Shown in pieces: positions 8,222 through 16,396 of a DNA stretch of 64,000 nucleotides (positions within the stretch are counted from its first letter, which is position 1; every line of letters starts with the position of its first letter). Origin of the DNA: Intestinibacter sp964449895 (GTDB taxonomy: Bacteria; Bacillota; Clostridia; Peptostreptococcales; Peptostreptococcaceae). The stretch lies in assembly GCA_964449895.1 (NCBI GenBank), contig CAYVBY010000003.1, positions 119,800 through 183,799 on the forward strand. The letters run 5' to 3'. The notes under the pieces are model-generated. The model saw only the letters and a list, made by a program, of their open reading frames with translations. It was not told where the DNA came from and made no database searches. The position numbers were made by a program, and so were the translations under genes.

Positions 8222-9532
8222 ATGATAAATTCAAAAGAGATTATTAATAAATTATCTAAACTTGATGATATGAATGATATAAAGGATGTTAAACCACTTA
8301 CTCGTGCGTCTTTTCCGGGCTCTCACTGTCCTTTATTTGGAGCAGCATTATTGCTTAAAGACATAAAAGATGCAGTATTTGTTATAGTGGGAACAGATGA
8401 GTGTTCATATTATACAAAGCAAATGACAATAAAGTCAGAAGTATACGGTGGAATAGATGGCAGATGTGTAAGTATTATTTTAAATCAACATGATGTAACA
8501 TTTGGATGCCAAAAGAAAATAGAATCAGCATTTACTGAATTGGTAGAAGAATTCAAACCAAAAGCTGTATTTCTTATAACTACGTGTGTAGTGGAATTAA
8601 TTGGTGATGATGTAGAGTCTTTAGGCGAAGAGTTAGGAGATAAATATGATGTTCCGGTTGTGACAGTTCATACTGAACATTTTAAATCAGAAAATCATTA
8701 TGTAGGATTAGAGAGAACTTTATCATCATGTGTAGGTCTAATGAAAAATCAACCTAAAACTGAAAAAATATCAGTAAATATAATAGGCCATAGAAATGGT
8801 GATTTTAGTAAGAGTGAACTAGGACTTATACTTAGAGAAAATAATATAGATATAAATCTTATGTTACCGGGATGTACAGTTGAAGATATTCAAAATGCCT
8901 CTAGAGCACATATAAATATAGTAGTAAATGCAATTGGTTTACCTTTAGCAAAAAAAATGAAAAGTAAATTCAAAACACCATATATATTATTTGAAAAATT
9001 TGTAGATCCAGAAAATATACTAGAGGCATATAAAAATATTTTTGATATTTTAGAAGTAAAATTACCACAAAAGATACTAGATTTTTATGATGAAGCTATA
9101 GAATCTATACAAAAGGGCAAAAAAGTTTTAAATGGATGTAAGTATATATATGGAAATACTCCATTTCAATGTTTTGAGGTAAATGCATTTATGACTAAGC
9201 TTGGAATGATACCAGAGCTTGTACAAATATCATATCTTTTAGAAAGTGACAAAAAATATATAAAAGATATACTAGAAACTCAAAATCCTTATGTTTGTAA
9301 AAGTGCTAATATAGCTCCTTTACAAGGTGTGTATGATGAATTAAAACCTGATTTATATTTAGGGCATGAATATGCTAATAGACTTGCCAAAAAAGGAATT
9401 GCAATAGTAAGAAGTGATATGGCTTCAGCTATGTCTGGAATGCAAGTAGTGAAATTTTTCGTTGAAGAATTAATAAGAGCTTATAAAGAAGCAAAAGAAT
9501 ATCAAGGAGGTGGAGTAAATGAGTTTATGTAG
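8222..9532 (+). CDS. NifD/BchN-like nitrogenase component 1 subunit
   Basis: A 436-residue member of the oxidoreductase/nitrogenase component 1 family. Three cysteines stand where P-cluster-type ligands are expected: Cys36 in SHCPLFGA, Cys61 in GTDECSYYT and Cys122 in TTCVVELIGDD. Their spacings (25 and 61) equal those I recall for Cys26, Cys51 and Cys112 of BchN in dark protochlorophyllide reductase, and differ from NifD (26 and 66). Cys82 and Cys96 are extra. Aligning HINIVVNAIGLPLAKKM with the FeMo-cofactor Cys275 region of NifD puts Asn at the ligand position. The region of His442 (KKGIAIVRSDMASAMSG) has no His. It should therefore carry an Fe-S cluster but not FeMo-co. It overlaps the K-like gene by 14 bases. 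Confidence 0.9.
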   Translation: MINSKEIINKLSKLDDMNDIKDVKPLTRASFPGSHCPLFGAALLLKDIKDAVFVIVGTDECSYYTKQMTIKSEVYGGIDGRCVSIILNQHDVTFGCQKKIESAFTELVEEFKPKAVFLITTCVVELIGDDVESLGEELGDKYDVPVVTVHTEHFKSENHYVGLERTLSSCVGLMKNQPKTEKISVNIIGHRNGDFSKSELGLILRENNIDINLMLPGCTVEDIQNASRAHINIVVNAIGLPLAKKMKSKFKTPYILFEKFVDPENILEAYKNIFDILEVKLPQKILDFYDEAIESIQKGKKVLNGCKYIYGNTPFQCFEVNAFMTKLGMIPELVQISYLLESDKKYIKDILETQNPYVCKSANIAPLQGVYDELKPDLYLGHEYANRLAKKGIAIVRSDMASAMSGMQVVKFFVEELIRAYKEAKEYQGGGVNEFM

Positions 9533-10745
9533 ATATTTACCTACACCATCTGATAGAATGGGAATTTTATGGACTCTTCTATCTATAGATAATACTGTAG
9601 TTATAGAATTTGGACCAACTGGAACGACTCACTTTAGTATGGGATTTTTTGGATCTATAGGTGTGGAGCAAGAAAATAGATTATTTGCAACTCATATGAA
9701 TGAAGATGACGTAATAATGGGATGTACTGATACTTTAGAGGAAGCAATTATAGAGGTAGATGAGTGGATAAAGCCAAAAGCAATTTTTCTTGTAGCATCT
9801 TCTGTAAGTTCTATAATTGGTACTGACTTAAAAGGTGTATGTAAACTTATGCAACCAAAAGTATCGGCAAAATTATATGCTTTAGAAAATGGAGGATTTA
9901 GAGGAGATTACACTTCTGGAATAAAAACTATTTACGATAGTTTACTTAAAGATTTATTAGGAGAAAAAGATAAAACTATAGATAAAACTTACAATATACT
10001 TGGAGCATCTTTACATACTTATAGAATGCGTTCAGATATTAATGAAATTAAGAAACTTATGAAGGATAGTTTTGACTATGACAGTATAGTTACATTGTGT
10101 GTAGATACTGATGAAGATATGATAAGAAAAAGTGTAAAAGCGAATTTAAATATAGTATTATCATATGAAGCTTTAGAATTTGCAAAATATATGGAAGAAA
10201 ACTATAACATTCCTTATATATACAAATCTCCTTATGGATATAAAGGAACGCTAGAGTGGTTAGAATCTATATCTAAAATCATAAATAAAGATATAGATAA
10301 AAAAGTAGTAAATGATTTAAGAGAAAGAATTATAAGTGTTAAGCACTATCCTATGTATAAAAAAATATTAAAAAATAATAAACCTGTTATGAGTTTATAC
10401 ACAGAATACAATAGATTAGTAGGATTTAAACAAATATCTGAAGAATTAGGATTTGATATAGATAGTTATATTTGTAATCATAGTCTTAAGGATATAGAAG
10501 ATAAAAATATTACTGTTTTTAGTTCAGAAAAGGAAAGAATTGATTTATTTAAAACAAAGAATAATCAATTTATAATAGCAGATGATATTACATTAAAAAT
10601 GTCAAATAATACAAATACAAAGCTTAGAGTAAGCATGCCTGTATTATATGGAAGTCAAGTTGCTAATCATATGCCTATTATAGGTATGAGAGGAATGGAT
10701 TATATTTTAGAATATATTGATTTGTATATACAAACTTTAAGCTAA
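9519..10745 (+). CDS. NifK/BchB-like nitrogenase component 1 subunit lacking cluster cysteines
   Basis: A 408-residue component 1 homologue starting inside the D-like gene with an internal AAGGAGGTGG site, so the two are probably made in equal amounts as a heterotetramer. The three NifK P-cluster cysteine positions read Ser11 (TPSDRMG), Thr36 (FGPTGTTHFS) and Ser (VASSVSSIIGTDL). The N-terminus aligns without gaps to BchB as I recall it, placing Thr36 at the Asp36 cluster ligand of BchB. His38 or Cys4 are the only nearby alternatives. The fold marks remain: VIMGCTDTLEEAI, KPKAIFLVASS and a late YGSQVANHMPIIGMRGMDYI. The substrate is unknown. A degenerate, purely structural subunit is possible. 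Confidence 0.87.
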   Translation: MSLCRYLPTPSDRMGILWTLLSIDNTVVIEFGPTGTTHFSMGFFGSIGVEQENRLFATHMNEDDVIMGCTDTLEEAIIEVDEWIKPKAIFLVASSVSSIIGTDLKGVCKLMQPKVSAKLYALENGGFRGDYTSGIKTIYDSLLKDLLGEKDKTIDKTYNILGASLHTYRMRSDINEIKKLMKDSFDYDSIVTLCVDTDEDMIRKSVKANLNIVLSYEALEFAKYMEENYNIPYIYKSPYGYKGTLEWLESISKIINKDIDKKVVNDLRERIISVKHYPMYKKILKNNKPVMSLYTEYNRLVGFKQISEELGFDIDSYICNHSLKDIEDKNITVFSSEKERIDLFKTKNNQFIIADDITLKMSNNTNTKLRVSMPVLYGSQVANHMPIIGMRGMDYILEYIDLYIQTLS

Positions 10746-10761
10746 CTAAAATTTTAGTTAG
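10742..10761. terminator. Palindromic hairpin at the end of the nitrogenase-like operon
   Basis: CTAACTAAAATTTTAGTTAG is a perfect 20-base palindrome overlapping the K-like stop codon. It is not followed by a T tract, so it is a weak terminator at best, or an mRNA 3'-end stabiliser. The T-box promoter starts 4 bases after it. Confidence 0.45.
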
Positions 10762-10765
10762 AATA

Positions 10766-10794
10766 TTGACATAAAAATCCAAAAAATATATAAT
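10766..10794 (+). promoter_or_regulatory. Sigma-A promoter of the T-box/yfcC operon
   Basis: A perfect TTGACA (10766-10771) and perfect TATAAT (10789-10794) separated by exactly 17 bases, upstream of the T-box leader. Confidence 0.88.
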
Positions 10795-10826
10795 GAAAAA
10801 CGATAGCGTAAAAAATAGTAATAAAT

Positions 10827-11053
10827 TCTGTGATAAAGAGAGTAACATTAATTAATTTTATAGAGAGTTTAGGATGGTGGAAGCTAGACATTGAAATTTA
10901 TGTGAAAAGAGCTTTGGAGAAGACTACAGGAATTTAAGTATTGTAGTAGGTGTTCTCGCCTTAAGAGATTAGAGATAGCAATTGTATTTTGCTAAATAAG
11001 AGTGGTAACGCGGTATATTCGCCTCTTGGAATTTTATTCTAAGAGGCTTTTTT
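10827..11053 (+). promoter_or_regulatory. T-box leader, probable arginine specifier (AGA)
   Basis: The leader has Stem I with AGTA (specifier loop, 5' side) near 10841, GGATGGTGGAAG in the distal loop and a CTGT/ACAG base helix. The antiterminator has the T-box-like AGAGTGGTAACGCGG (10999-11013, a variant of AGGGTGGnACCGCG). The terminator is GCCTCTT / AAGAGGC plus T6 (11021-11053). Pairing ACAT with ATGT and AAAG with CTTT puts the 3' side of the loop at GAA-A-AGA-G. By the pattern seen in the asnA T-box of this window (GAA-G-AAC-A), the specifier is AGA, arginine (10908-10910). The alternative reading GAA-G-ACT-A (threonine) at 10919-10926 lacks a matching lower helix. The rest of this 349-base gap holds nothing else. 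Confidence 0.85.
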
Positions 11054-11093
11054 AATGCATTAAAAAATTTAAAAATAAAAAAGGAGAAAATTT

Positions 11094-12515
11094 ATGGAAG
11101 CATCAAAATTATCAAACGGAAGTGATAAAAAAAGAAAATTTGAAATGCCCCATACAATGGTTATAATCGTTGCAATGATTGCTTTAGTAGCAATTGCAAC
11201 ATACTTGATACCTGGAGGGGCTTATGAAACAACAGTAAACGAATCAGGAAAAACTGTAGTTGTAAATGGTACTTTTAAGTATATAGAAAGTCAACCACAA
11301 AATATATTTAAAGTTTTACAAGCACCTATTCAAGGGTTAGTTGACGGAGCAGAAACAATAGCTTTTTTATTTATAGTAGGTGGAGCTTTTAGTATAATTT
11401 CAAAAACAAAAGCTATAGACTTTGGTATTTTAAGAATAGTAGAGATTTTTAAAGGTAAAGAAATATTTGTATTACCAATATTAATGTCTTTATTTTCATT
11501 AGGTGGAGCTACTTTTGGAATGAGTGAAGAAGCAGTTGCATTTATTACTTTATTATTACCATTAATATTAGCTTTAGGTTATGACAGTATAGTAGCTGTA
11601 GCAGTTACTTATTTAGCTTGTGTATTAGGATTTTCAACAGCAATGCTTAATCCATTTACAGTAGGTATAGCTCAATCAATAGCAGAAATACCAATATATT
11701 CAGGTATGCTGTATCGTACTATTTTATGGGTTATAACAACTGCTATAGGAATAGGATTTGTAATGCTTTATGCTGTGAAAGTTAAGAAAAATCCTGAAAT
11801 AAGTCCAATGTATGAAATAGATAAAAATAAACGTGAAAAATTAGATCATATATCTAGTGAAGAAGTTGAATTCACATTTGCGCACAAAATAATAATTTTA
11901 ACTTTATTTTTAGGTATAGCCTTAATAATTTGGGGAGTTTTAAAATTAGGATTTTGGATTCCAGAGTTAGGTGGTATATTCTTAGCAATAGGTATCATAA
12001 GTGGTATAGCAGGACGTTTATCAGCAAATGAAATAGCAACTACTTTCATAGAAGGTGCTAAAGATATGATAGGTGCTGCTATTATGATAGGGTTTGCAAG
12101 AGCTATAATGATAGTAGCTCAAAATGCATTTATAATAGATACTATATTATATACTTTAGCAAATTTAATAGGACAGTTGCCAAAATTAATAGCGGCTTAT
12201 ATAATGTATCCTGTTCAAATGTTTATAAACTTTTTTGTCAATTCAGGTTCAGGACAGGCTGCACTTACTATGCCAATACTTGCTCCACTTGGAGATTTAG
12301 TTGGAATATCTCGTCAATTAACAGTTTTAATTTTCCAATTAGGCGATGGATTTTCAAATGCATTGTTTCCAACATCAGGAATATTAATAGCTTGTTTAGG
12401 AGTAGCAGGAGTTCCTTATGGTAAATGGTTAAAATGGGTTATTCCACTACAAATAATATTATTTGTTTGTGCGTTAGGATTTATAACAGTAGCCTCATTA
12501 ATCGGATGGGCTTAA
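11094..12515 (+). CDS. YfcC family membrane transporter
   Basis: A 473-residue polytopic membrane protein (about 11-12 hydrophobic segments). The N-terminal MPHTMVIIVAMIALVAIATY and GGAYETTVNESGKTVV with a short extracellular loop are typical of the YfcC/arginine-ornithine antiporter-like family. GFSTAMLNPFTVGIAQSIAE and NFFVNSGSGQAALTMPILAP mark the substrate site of this ion-transporter-like fold. Family members are thought to move basic amino acids, short peptides or C4-dicarboxylates. An arginine-type T-box in front supports arginine or an arginine-containing peptide here. The adjoining M20 hydrolase may act on the imported compound. RBS AAGGAG. Confidence 0.87.
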   Translation: MEASKLSNGSDKKRKFEMPHTMVIIVAMIALVAIATYLIPGGAYETTVNESGKTVVVNGTFKYIESQPQNIFKVLQAPIQGLVDGAETIAFLFIVGGAFSIISKTKAIDFGILRIVEIFKGKEIFVLPILMSLFSLGGATFGMSEEAVAFITLLLPLILALGYDSIVAVAVTYLACVLGFSTAMLNPFTVGIAQSIAEIPIYSGMLYRTILWVITTAIGIGFVMLYAVKVKKNPEISPMYEIDKNKREKLDHISSEEVEFTFAHKIIILTLFLGIALIIWGVLKLGFWIPELGGIFLAIGIISGIAGRLSANEIATTFIEGAKDMIGAAIMIGFARAIMIVAQNAFIIDTILYTLANLIGQLPKLIAAYIMYPVQMFINFFVNSGSGQAALTMPILAPLGDLVGISRQLTVLIFQLGDGFSNALFPTSGILIACLGVAGVPYGKWLKWVIPLQIILFVCALGFITVASLIGWA

Positions 12516-12535
12516 TTATAATAGGAGATATAATT

Positions 12536-13660
12536 ATGAAGAATATATTGTTTGAAGAAGGAAAAAAAATACATGCTAGATTATGTGAAATAAGCGATTA
12601 CATATATGCAAATCCAGAATTAGGAAATGAAGAATATAAATCATCTGAAAAATTAATGACTTTCTTAGAAGAACATGATTTTTTAGTGGAGAAAAAATTC
12701 TTAGGAATGGATACAGCTTTTAGAGCAACTTATGATAGCAAAAAAGAAGGTTTGACAGTTGGATATTTATGTGAATATGATGCGTTACCTGAAATAGGAC
12801 ATGGATGTGGTCATAATATGATAGGAACAATGTCAGCAGGTGCAGGAATCATATTAAGTAAAATAGTAGATGAAATTGGTGGGAAAATTATAGTTTATGG
12901 AACACCAGCAGAAGAAACTAATGGTGCAAAGGTTGTATTTGCTGAAAATGGAGTGTTTGATGAACTAGATGCGGTTATGATGGCTCATCCATCAGATAAA
13001 ACTACAGAAAGTGGGACAACTATGGCGCTTTACCCACTAGAGTTTAAATATAAAGGTAAAACTTCTCATGCAGCATCTTGTCCAGAAGAAGGAATTAATG
13101 CACTAAATAGTATAATTCAATTATTTAATGGAATAGATGCACTTCGTCAACATGTAACACCAGATGTGAGAATGCATGGAATAATAACTCAAGGGGGAGT
13201 AGCAGCAAATATAGTTCCAGATGAAGCTACTGCAAGATTTTATTTTAGGGCTGCTAAAAAAGAAACATTAGAAGATTTATTAGTAAAAGTTAAAAATATA
13301 GCACAAGGTGCTGCACTTATGACAGGTGCAACTCTTGAAATGACAATGTATGAACTTCCTAATGATAATTTAGTAACTAATAAAAATTTATCAGATTCAT
13401 TTAATAAAAATTTAAAATTAGTTGGAATTACAGAAATTAATCCACCAGATAATTCAGGATCTAGTGATATAGGAAATGTAAGCCATAAAACAGCTACTAT
13501 ACATCCTTATGTATCAATATCTGATTGTACTTTTTCAGCACACTCAGTTGAAATGGCAGAAGCTACAGTGACAGATTTAGCTCATGAAAGACTTCTTTCA
13601 ATAACTTTAGCACTTGCATATACAGGATATGATGTATTAACTAAAAATGTTAATTTGTAA
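12536..13660 (+). CDS. M20 family amidohydrolase/peptidase
   Basis: A 374-residue cytoplasmic metallohydrolase. The frame opens at 12425 inside yfcC, but AGGAG at 12522 and the sequence MKNILFEEGKKIHARLCEIS support the ATG at 12536. Di-zinc ligands are visible in GHGCGHNMIG, PAEETNG and MMAHPSDKTT. Residues 170-280 form the dimerisation (lid) domain. The His in STFSAHSVEM near the end completes the site. M20D relatives cleave N-acyl or aryl amides of amino acids, or dipeptides such as beta-alanyl-lysine and p-aminobenzoyl-glutamate. Cotranscription with YfcC under an arginine-type T-box suggests release of a basic amino acid from an imported conjugate; this is inferred. Confidence 0.87.
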   Translation: MKNILFEEGKKIHARLCEISDYIYANPELGNEEYKSSEKLMTFLEEHDFLVEKKFLGMDTAFRATYDSKKEGLTVGYLCEYDALPEIGHGCGHNMIGTMSAGAGIILSKIVDEIGGKIIVYGTPAEETNGAKVVFAENGVFDELDAVMMAHPSDKTTESGTTMALYPLEFKYKGKTSHAASCPEEGINALNSIIQLFNGIDALRQHVTPDVRMHGIITQGGVAANIVPDEATARFYFRAAKKETLEDLLVKVKNIAQGAALMTGATLEMTMYELPNDNLVTNKNLSDSFNKNLKLVGITEINPPDNSGSSDIGNVSHKTATIHPYVSISDCTFSAHSVEMAEATVTDLAHERLLSITLALAYTGYDVLTKNVNL

Positions 13661-13681
13661 TATATATGTGGGGGCATTTTG

Positions 13682-14248
13682 ATGAGAAATATTTTTATTA
13701 CAGGCGAAAAAAGAATAGGAAAGACTACTATTCTTAGAAAACTTTTAGAAAAATTTAATCAAAACTATGATTTGAAGCTAGGTGGATATACTTGTACAAG
13801 AACTATAATTGAAGAGAAAAATAAATCTTCAAGAGAGTTTTTTTTAAAATCAATTAGTGATTCAAATATCTATAAAATACTTGAAAAAAGAAATGATGGA
13901 ATACAAAAGATTTCTAAGGTTTATTTAGAAAATTTTGATATTTATTCTGAAACCTTGAAGAAGGATTTAGAAGATTGTGATGTATTAATATTAGATGAAA
14001 TAGGATATGCAGAAGCTGATAGTTTAAAATATGTACATGTATTAAATGAGGTTTTAGATAGTGAAAAAGTTGTAATTGGTATTTTGAAAAAGTACGATTG
14101 TAACTTAATAAATAATATAAGAAATAGAGAAGATGTTATTTTATTTGATATAGATATAGAAAATAGAGATTATATATGCGATAAGATATACGATAATTTA
14201 ACAAATCTGATTGATTCTTGGATAGAAGATAACAATTTAAGTAGATAA
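13682..14248 (+). CDS. THEP1-like nucleoside-triphosphatase (P-loop NTPase)
   Basis: A 188-residue P-loop protein with Walker A GEKRIGKT (residues 8-15), a short LGGYTCTRTIIEE segment and Walker B VLILDEIGYAEADSL. This matches the small THEP1/NTPase family (COG1618-type), whose members hydrolyse NTPs with uncertain cellular roles. GTGGGGG precedes the ATG at 13682; a TTG one codon earlier is also possible. It ends the T-box operon, followed by a strong terminator. Similar NTPases are seen beside FecCD importers in clostridia, as here, which hints at a link with the next operon. Confidence 0.75.
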   Translation: MRNIFITGEKRIGKTTILRKLLEKFNQNYDLKLGGYTCTRTIIEEKNKSSREFFLKSISDSNIYKILEKRNDGIQKISKVYLENFDIYSETLKKDLEDCDVLILDEIGYAEADSLKYVHVLNEVLDSEKVVIGILKKYDCNLINNIRNREDVILFDIDIENRDYICDKIYDNLTNLIDSWIEDNNLSR

Positions 14249-14260
14249 ATTAAATATAAA

Positions 14261-14289
14261 AAAGAGGTTGGAAATCAACCTCTTTTTTT
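14261..14289 (+). terminator. Rho-independent terminator of the T-box operon
   Basis: AAAGAGGTTG, a 5-base loop and CAACCTCTTTTTTT directly after the NTPase gene. The rest of the 334-base gap to the next start (14582) is AT-rich and holds a promoter-like pair near its end. Confidence 0.92.
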
Positions 14290-14434
14290 ATAACACATAG
14301 GAAAACGTATTTATTTTTGAAGTGTAATATCAATCATAATTTATAAAATTAGAACTAGAAATAAGAGAAAAATTAATCACAGTAATAGAGATAATTTCAG
14401 CTATGGCAGGATAATAGATATTTAATATAAAAAG

Positions 14435-14462
14435 TAGACAAAAAATGATAAAATATGATAAT
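14435..14462 (+). promoter_or_regulatory. Promoter of the second FecBCD operon
   Basis: TAGACA (14435-14440) and GATAAT (14457-14462) with a 16-base spacer, 120 bases before the TTG start of the permease. The flanking TGATAA / TGATAAT repeats resemble half of a Fur box, but no full 7-1-7 site can be drawn. Confidence 0.45.
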
Positions 14463-14581
14463 ATTTAAATGTGAAACATAACAAAACATAATAAAAAGAT
14501 ATAAAATGAGTGTGCTTTTTGATATATCTTTACCATTATCTATTTGCACAGCTAAAAATATATATTAAGGAGAATCGAAAA

Positions 14582-15589
14582 TTGTACCAAGATAGAAAAA
14601 ATAAATTTATAATAATAGGTCTATTCATATTGATGATAATAACAATGATAGTATCATTTGGAATAGGTAAATATCCTATAGAGCCAAGTCAGGTTATAGG
14701 AATACTTTTTTCAAAAATTTCTGATATAACTCCATTTTGGACTGAAAGAATGGAAATTATATTTTTTAATGTAAGGATGCCTAGAATAATTCTTGCATGT
14801 TTAATTGGTGCTTGTCTATCAGCAGCAGGGGCAGCTTACCAAAGTATATTTTTAAATCCTATGGCAGCACCAGATATATTAGGGGCATCTAATGGAGCAG
14901 CTTTTGGAGCTGCTGTTGCAATTTTATTTTATGGAAGTGGAAGAGATATAACTATAAGTGCATTTGTATTTAGTTTAATAACAGTATTTTTAGTGTATTT
15001 TATAAGTGAAAAAAGTAAAGGAAATAAAGTTTTAGGAATTATATTATCTGGAATTATGGTTAGTTCACTATTTTCAGCTGCAACTTCTTTTATAAAGCTT
15101 ATCGCAGATCCAAATGATCAACTTCCTGCTATAACTTATTGGCTAATGGGTAGTTTATCTGGTACTAAATTTCAGGATATAAAATTTGTTATTTTACCAA
15201 TGCTAATAGGAATAATACCTCTTATTTTATTTAGTTGGCAGGTAAATATATTAACTATAGGTGATGATGAAGCCAAAACCATGGGCGTTAATATAAAGTT
15301 AATAAGAATTGTAACTATAGTTTCAGCAACATTGATAACTGCAGCAAGTGTATCTGTAAGTGGTATGATTGGATGGGTTGGACTTGTAATACCGCATCTA
15401 TCTAGAAAGTTAGTTGGAAATAATTTTGTATATTTACTACCTACATCTATGTTGTTTGGTGCTATATTTTTATTAATTGTAGATAATGTATCGAGAGTTT
15501 TATGGACTAGTGAGATACCTCTTGGTATTTTAACGGCTTTTGTGGGAGCTCCGTTTTTTATTTACCTTATAACTAGGAGGGAGAATTAA
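14582..15589 (+). CDS. FecCD-type permease of ABC importer 2
   Basis: About 335 residues with 9-10 membrane segments. The frame is open from an ATG at 14510. AAGGAG (14567-14572) positioned before the TTG at 14582, and the fit to family length, favour the TTG start. Motifs are RMPRIILACLIGACLSAAGA, NPMAAPDILGASNGAAFG and the coupling segment GLVIPHLSRKLVG. It is clearly a paralogue, not a copy, of the 6429-7436 permease. It is followed without a gap by its ATPase (TTG at 15591) and then its binding lipoprotein. Importers of this class move Fe-chelates, haem or corrinoids. Confidence 0.92.
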   Translation: MYQDRKNKFIIIGLFILMIITMIVSFGIGKYPIEPSQVIGILFSKISDITPFWTERMEIIFFNVRMPRIILACLIGACLSAAGAAYQSIFLNPMAAPDILGASNGAAFGAAVAILFYGSGRDITISAFVFSLITVFLVYFISEKSKGNKVLGIILSGIMVSSLFSAATSFIKLIADPNDQLPAITYWLMGSLSGTKFQDIKFVILPMLIGIIPLILFSWQVNILTIGDDEAKTMGVNIKLIRIVTIVSATLITAASVSVSGMIGWVGLVIPHLSRKLVGNNFVYLLPTSMLFGAIFLLIVDNVSRVLWTSEIPLGILTAFVGAPFFIYLITRREN

Positions 15590-15590
15590 A

Positions 15591-16370
15591 TTGAATTTAG
15601 AAGTGAAAAATTTTAGTTATAGCTACCATAATCATGAGGTTTTAAAAAATATTTCTTTTAATGTTGATGAAAATACTTTGCTTTGTATATTAGGTCCTAA
15701 TGGAGTAGGAAAAAGTACTATGTTTAAATGCATACTACATTTATTAAAAAAATATGAGGGACAAATATTGCTAGATGGAGAAAATTTGAAAAAATATACT
15801 CCTGTTGAACTTGCAAAAAAAATAGCATATGTACCACAATCACATAATCCAGTATTTAATTATTCAGTATTTGAGATGGTCTTAATGGGCACTACAGCGC
15901 AGTTTTCTATAATGTCAAAACCTAGCAAAAGACAAAAAAAGATAGCAGAAGAATGCTTAGAAAAGATAGAAATATCTTATTTAAAGGATAGAAAATTTAT
16001 AAATTTAAGTGGAGGCGAACGACAATTAGTATTGATAGCAAGAGCTTTAGCACAACAGGCAAAAATAATTATAATGGATGAGCCTACTTCTGATTTAGAT
16101 TATGGAAATCAGATAAAAGTGTTAAATACAGTAAAAAAATTATCTAAGGAAGGGTATATAATTATTCAATCTACACATAATCCAGATCAAGCTTTTTTGT
16201 ATGCTGATAAGGTTTTAGCCTTATACAATAAAGAGATGGTAGCTTTTGGAACACCTAGAGAGATAATGAGTTCAAATCTTATAAAGAAACTTTATAAGGT
16301 GGATGTTGAACTAAATAGCTTATATGATGATAAAGTTAGGGTATGTGTACCAAAATGTCTGATTGTATAA
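15591..16370 (+). CDS. FecE-type ATP-binding protein of ABC importer 2
   Basis: A 259-residue ABC ATPase starting at TTG, one base after the permease stop, with AGGAGGGAG upstream. Walker A is GPNGVGKST, the signature is NLSGGERQLVLIARAL, Walker B is IIIMDEPTSDLD and the switch His is in QSTHNPD. It energises the permease at 14582 and works with the lipoprotein at 16397. The C-terminal ~40 residues (VDVELNSLYDDKVRVCVPK) are a short family-typical extension. Confidence 0.92.
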   Translation: MNLEVKNFSYSYHNHEVLKNISFNVDENTLLCILGPNGVGKSTMFKCILHLLKKYEGQILLDGENLKKYTPVELAKKIAYVPQSHNPVFNYSVFEMVLMGTTAQFSIMSKPSKRQKKIAEECLEKIEISYLKDRKFINLSGGERQLVLIARALAQQAKIIIMDEPTSDLDYGNQIKVLNTVKKLSKEGYIIIQSTHNPDQAFLYADKVLALYNKEMVAFGTPREIMSSNLIKKLYKVDVELNSLYDDKVRVCVPKCLIV

Positions 16371-16396
16371 AAGTATCAAAATAGGAGGATAAGAGT

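Noticed and set aside
4579..10745. True nitrogen fixation (nifHDK)
   Set aside because: FeMo-cofactor ligands and all K-subunit cysteines are missing, and no nifE, nifN or nifB is present in the window.
10919..10926. Threonine specifier (ACT) for the yfcC T-box
   Set aside because: GAA-G-ACT-A reads well alone, but the sequences around it do not form the lower helix next to AGTA, whereas the AGA reading does.
14435..14480. Fur box at the promoter of the second FecBCD operon
   Set aside because: Only TGATAAT half-sites fit; the right half of the 7-1-7 site has four or more mismatches.
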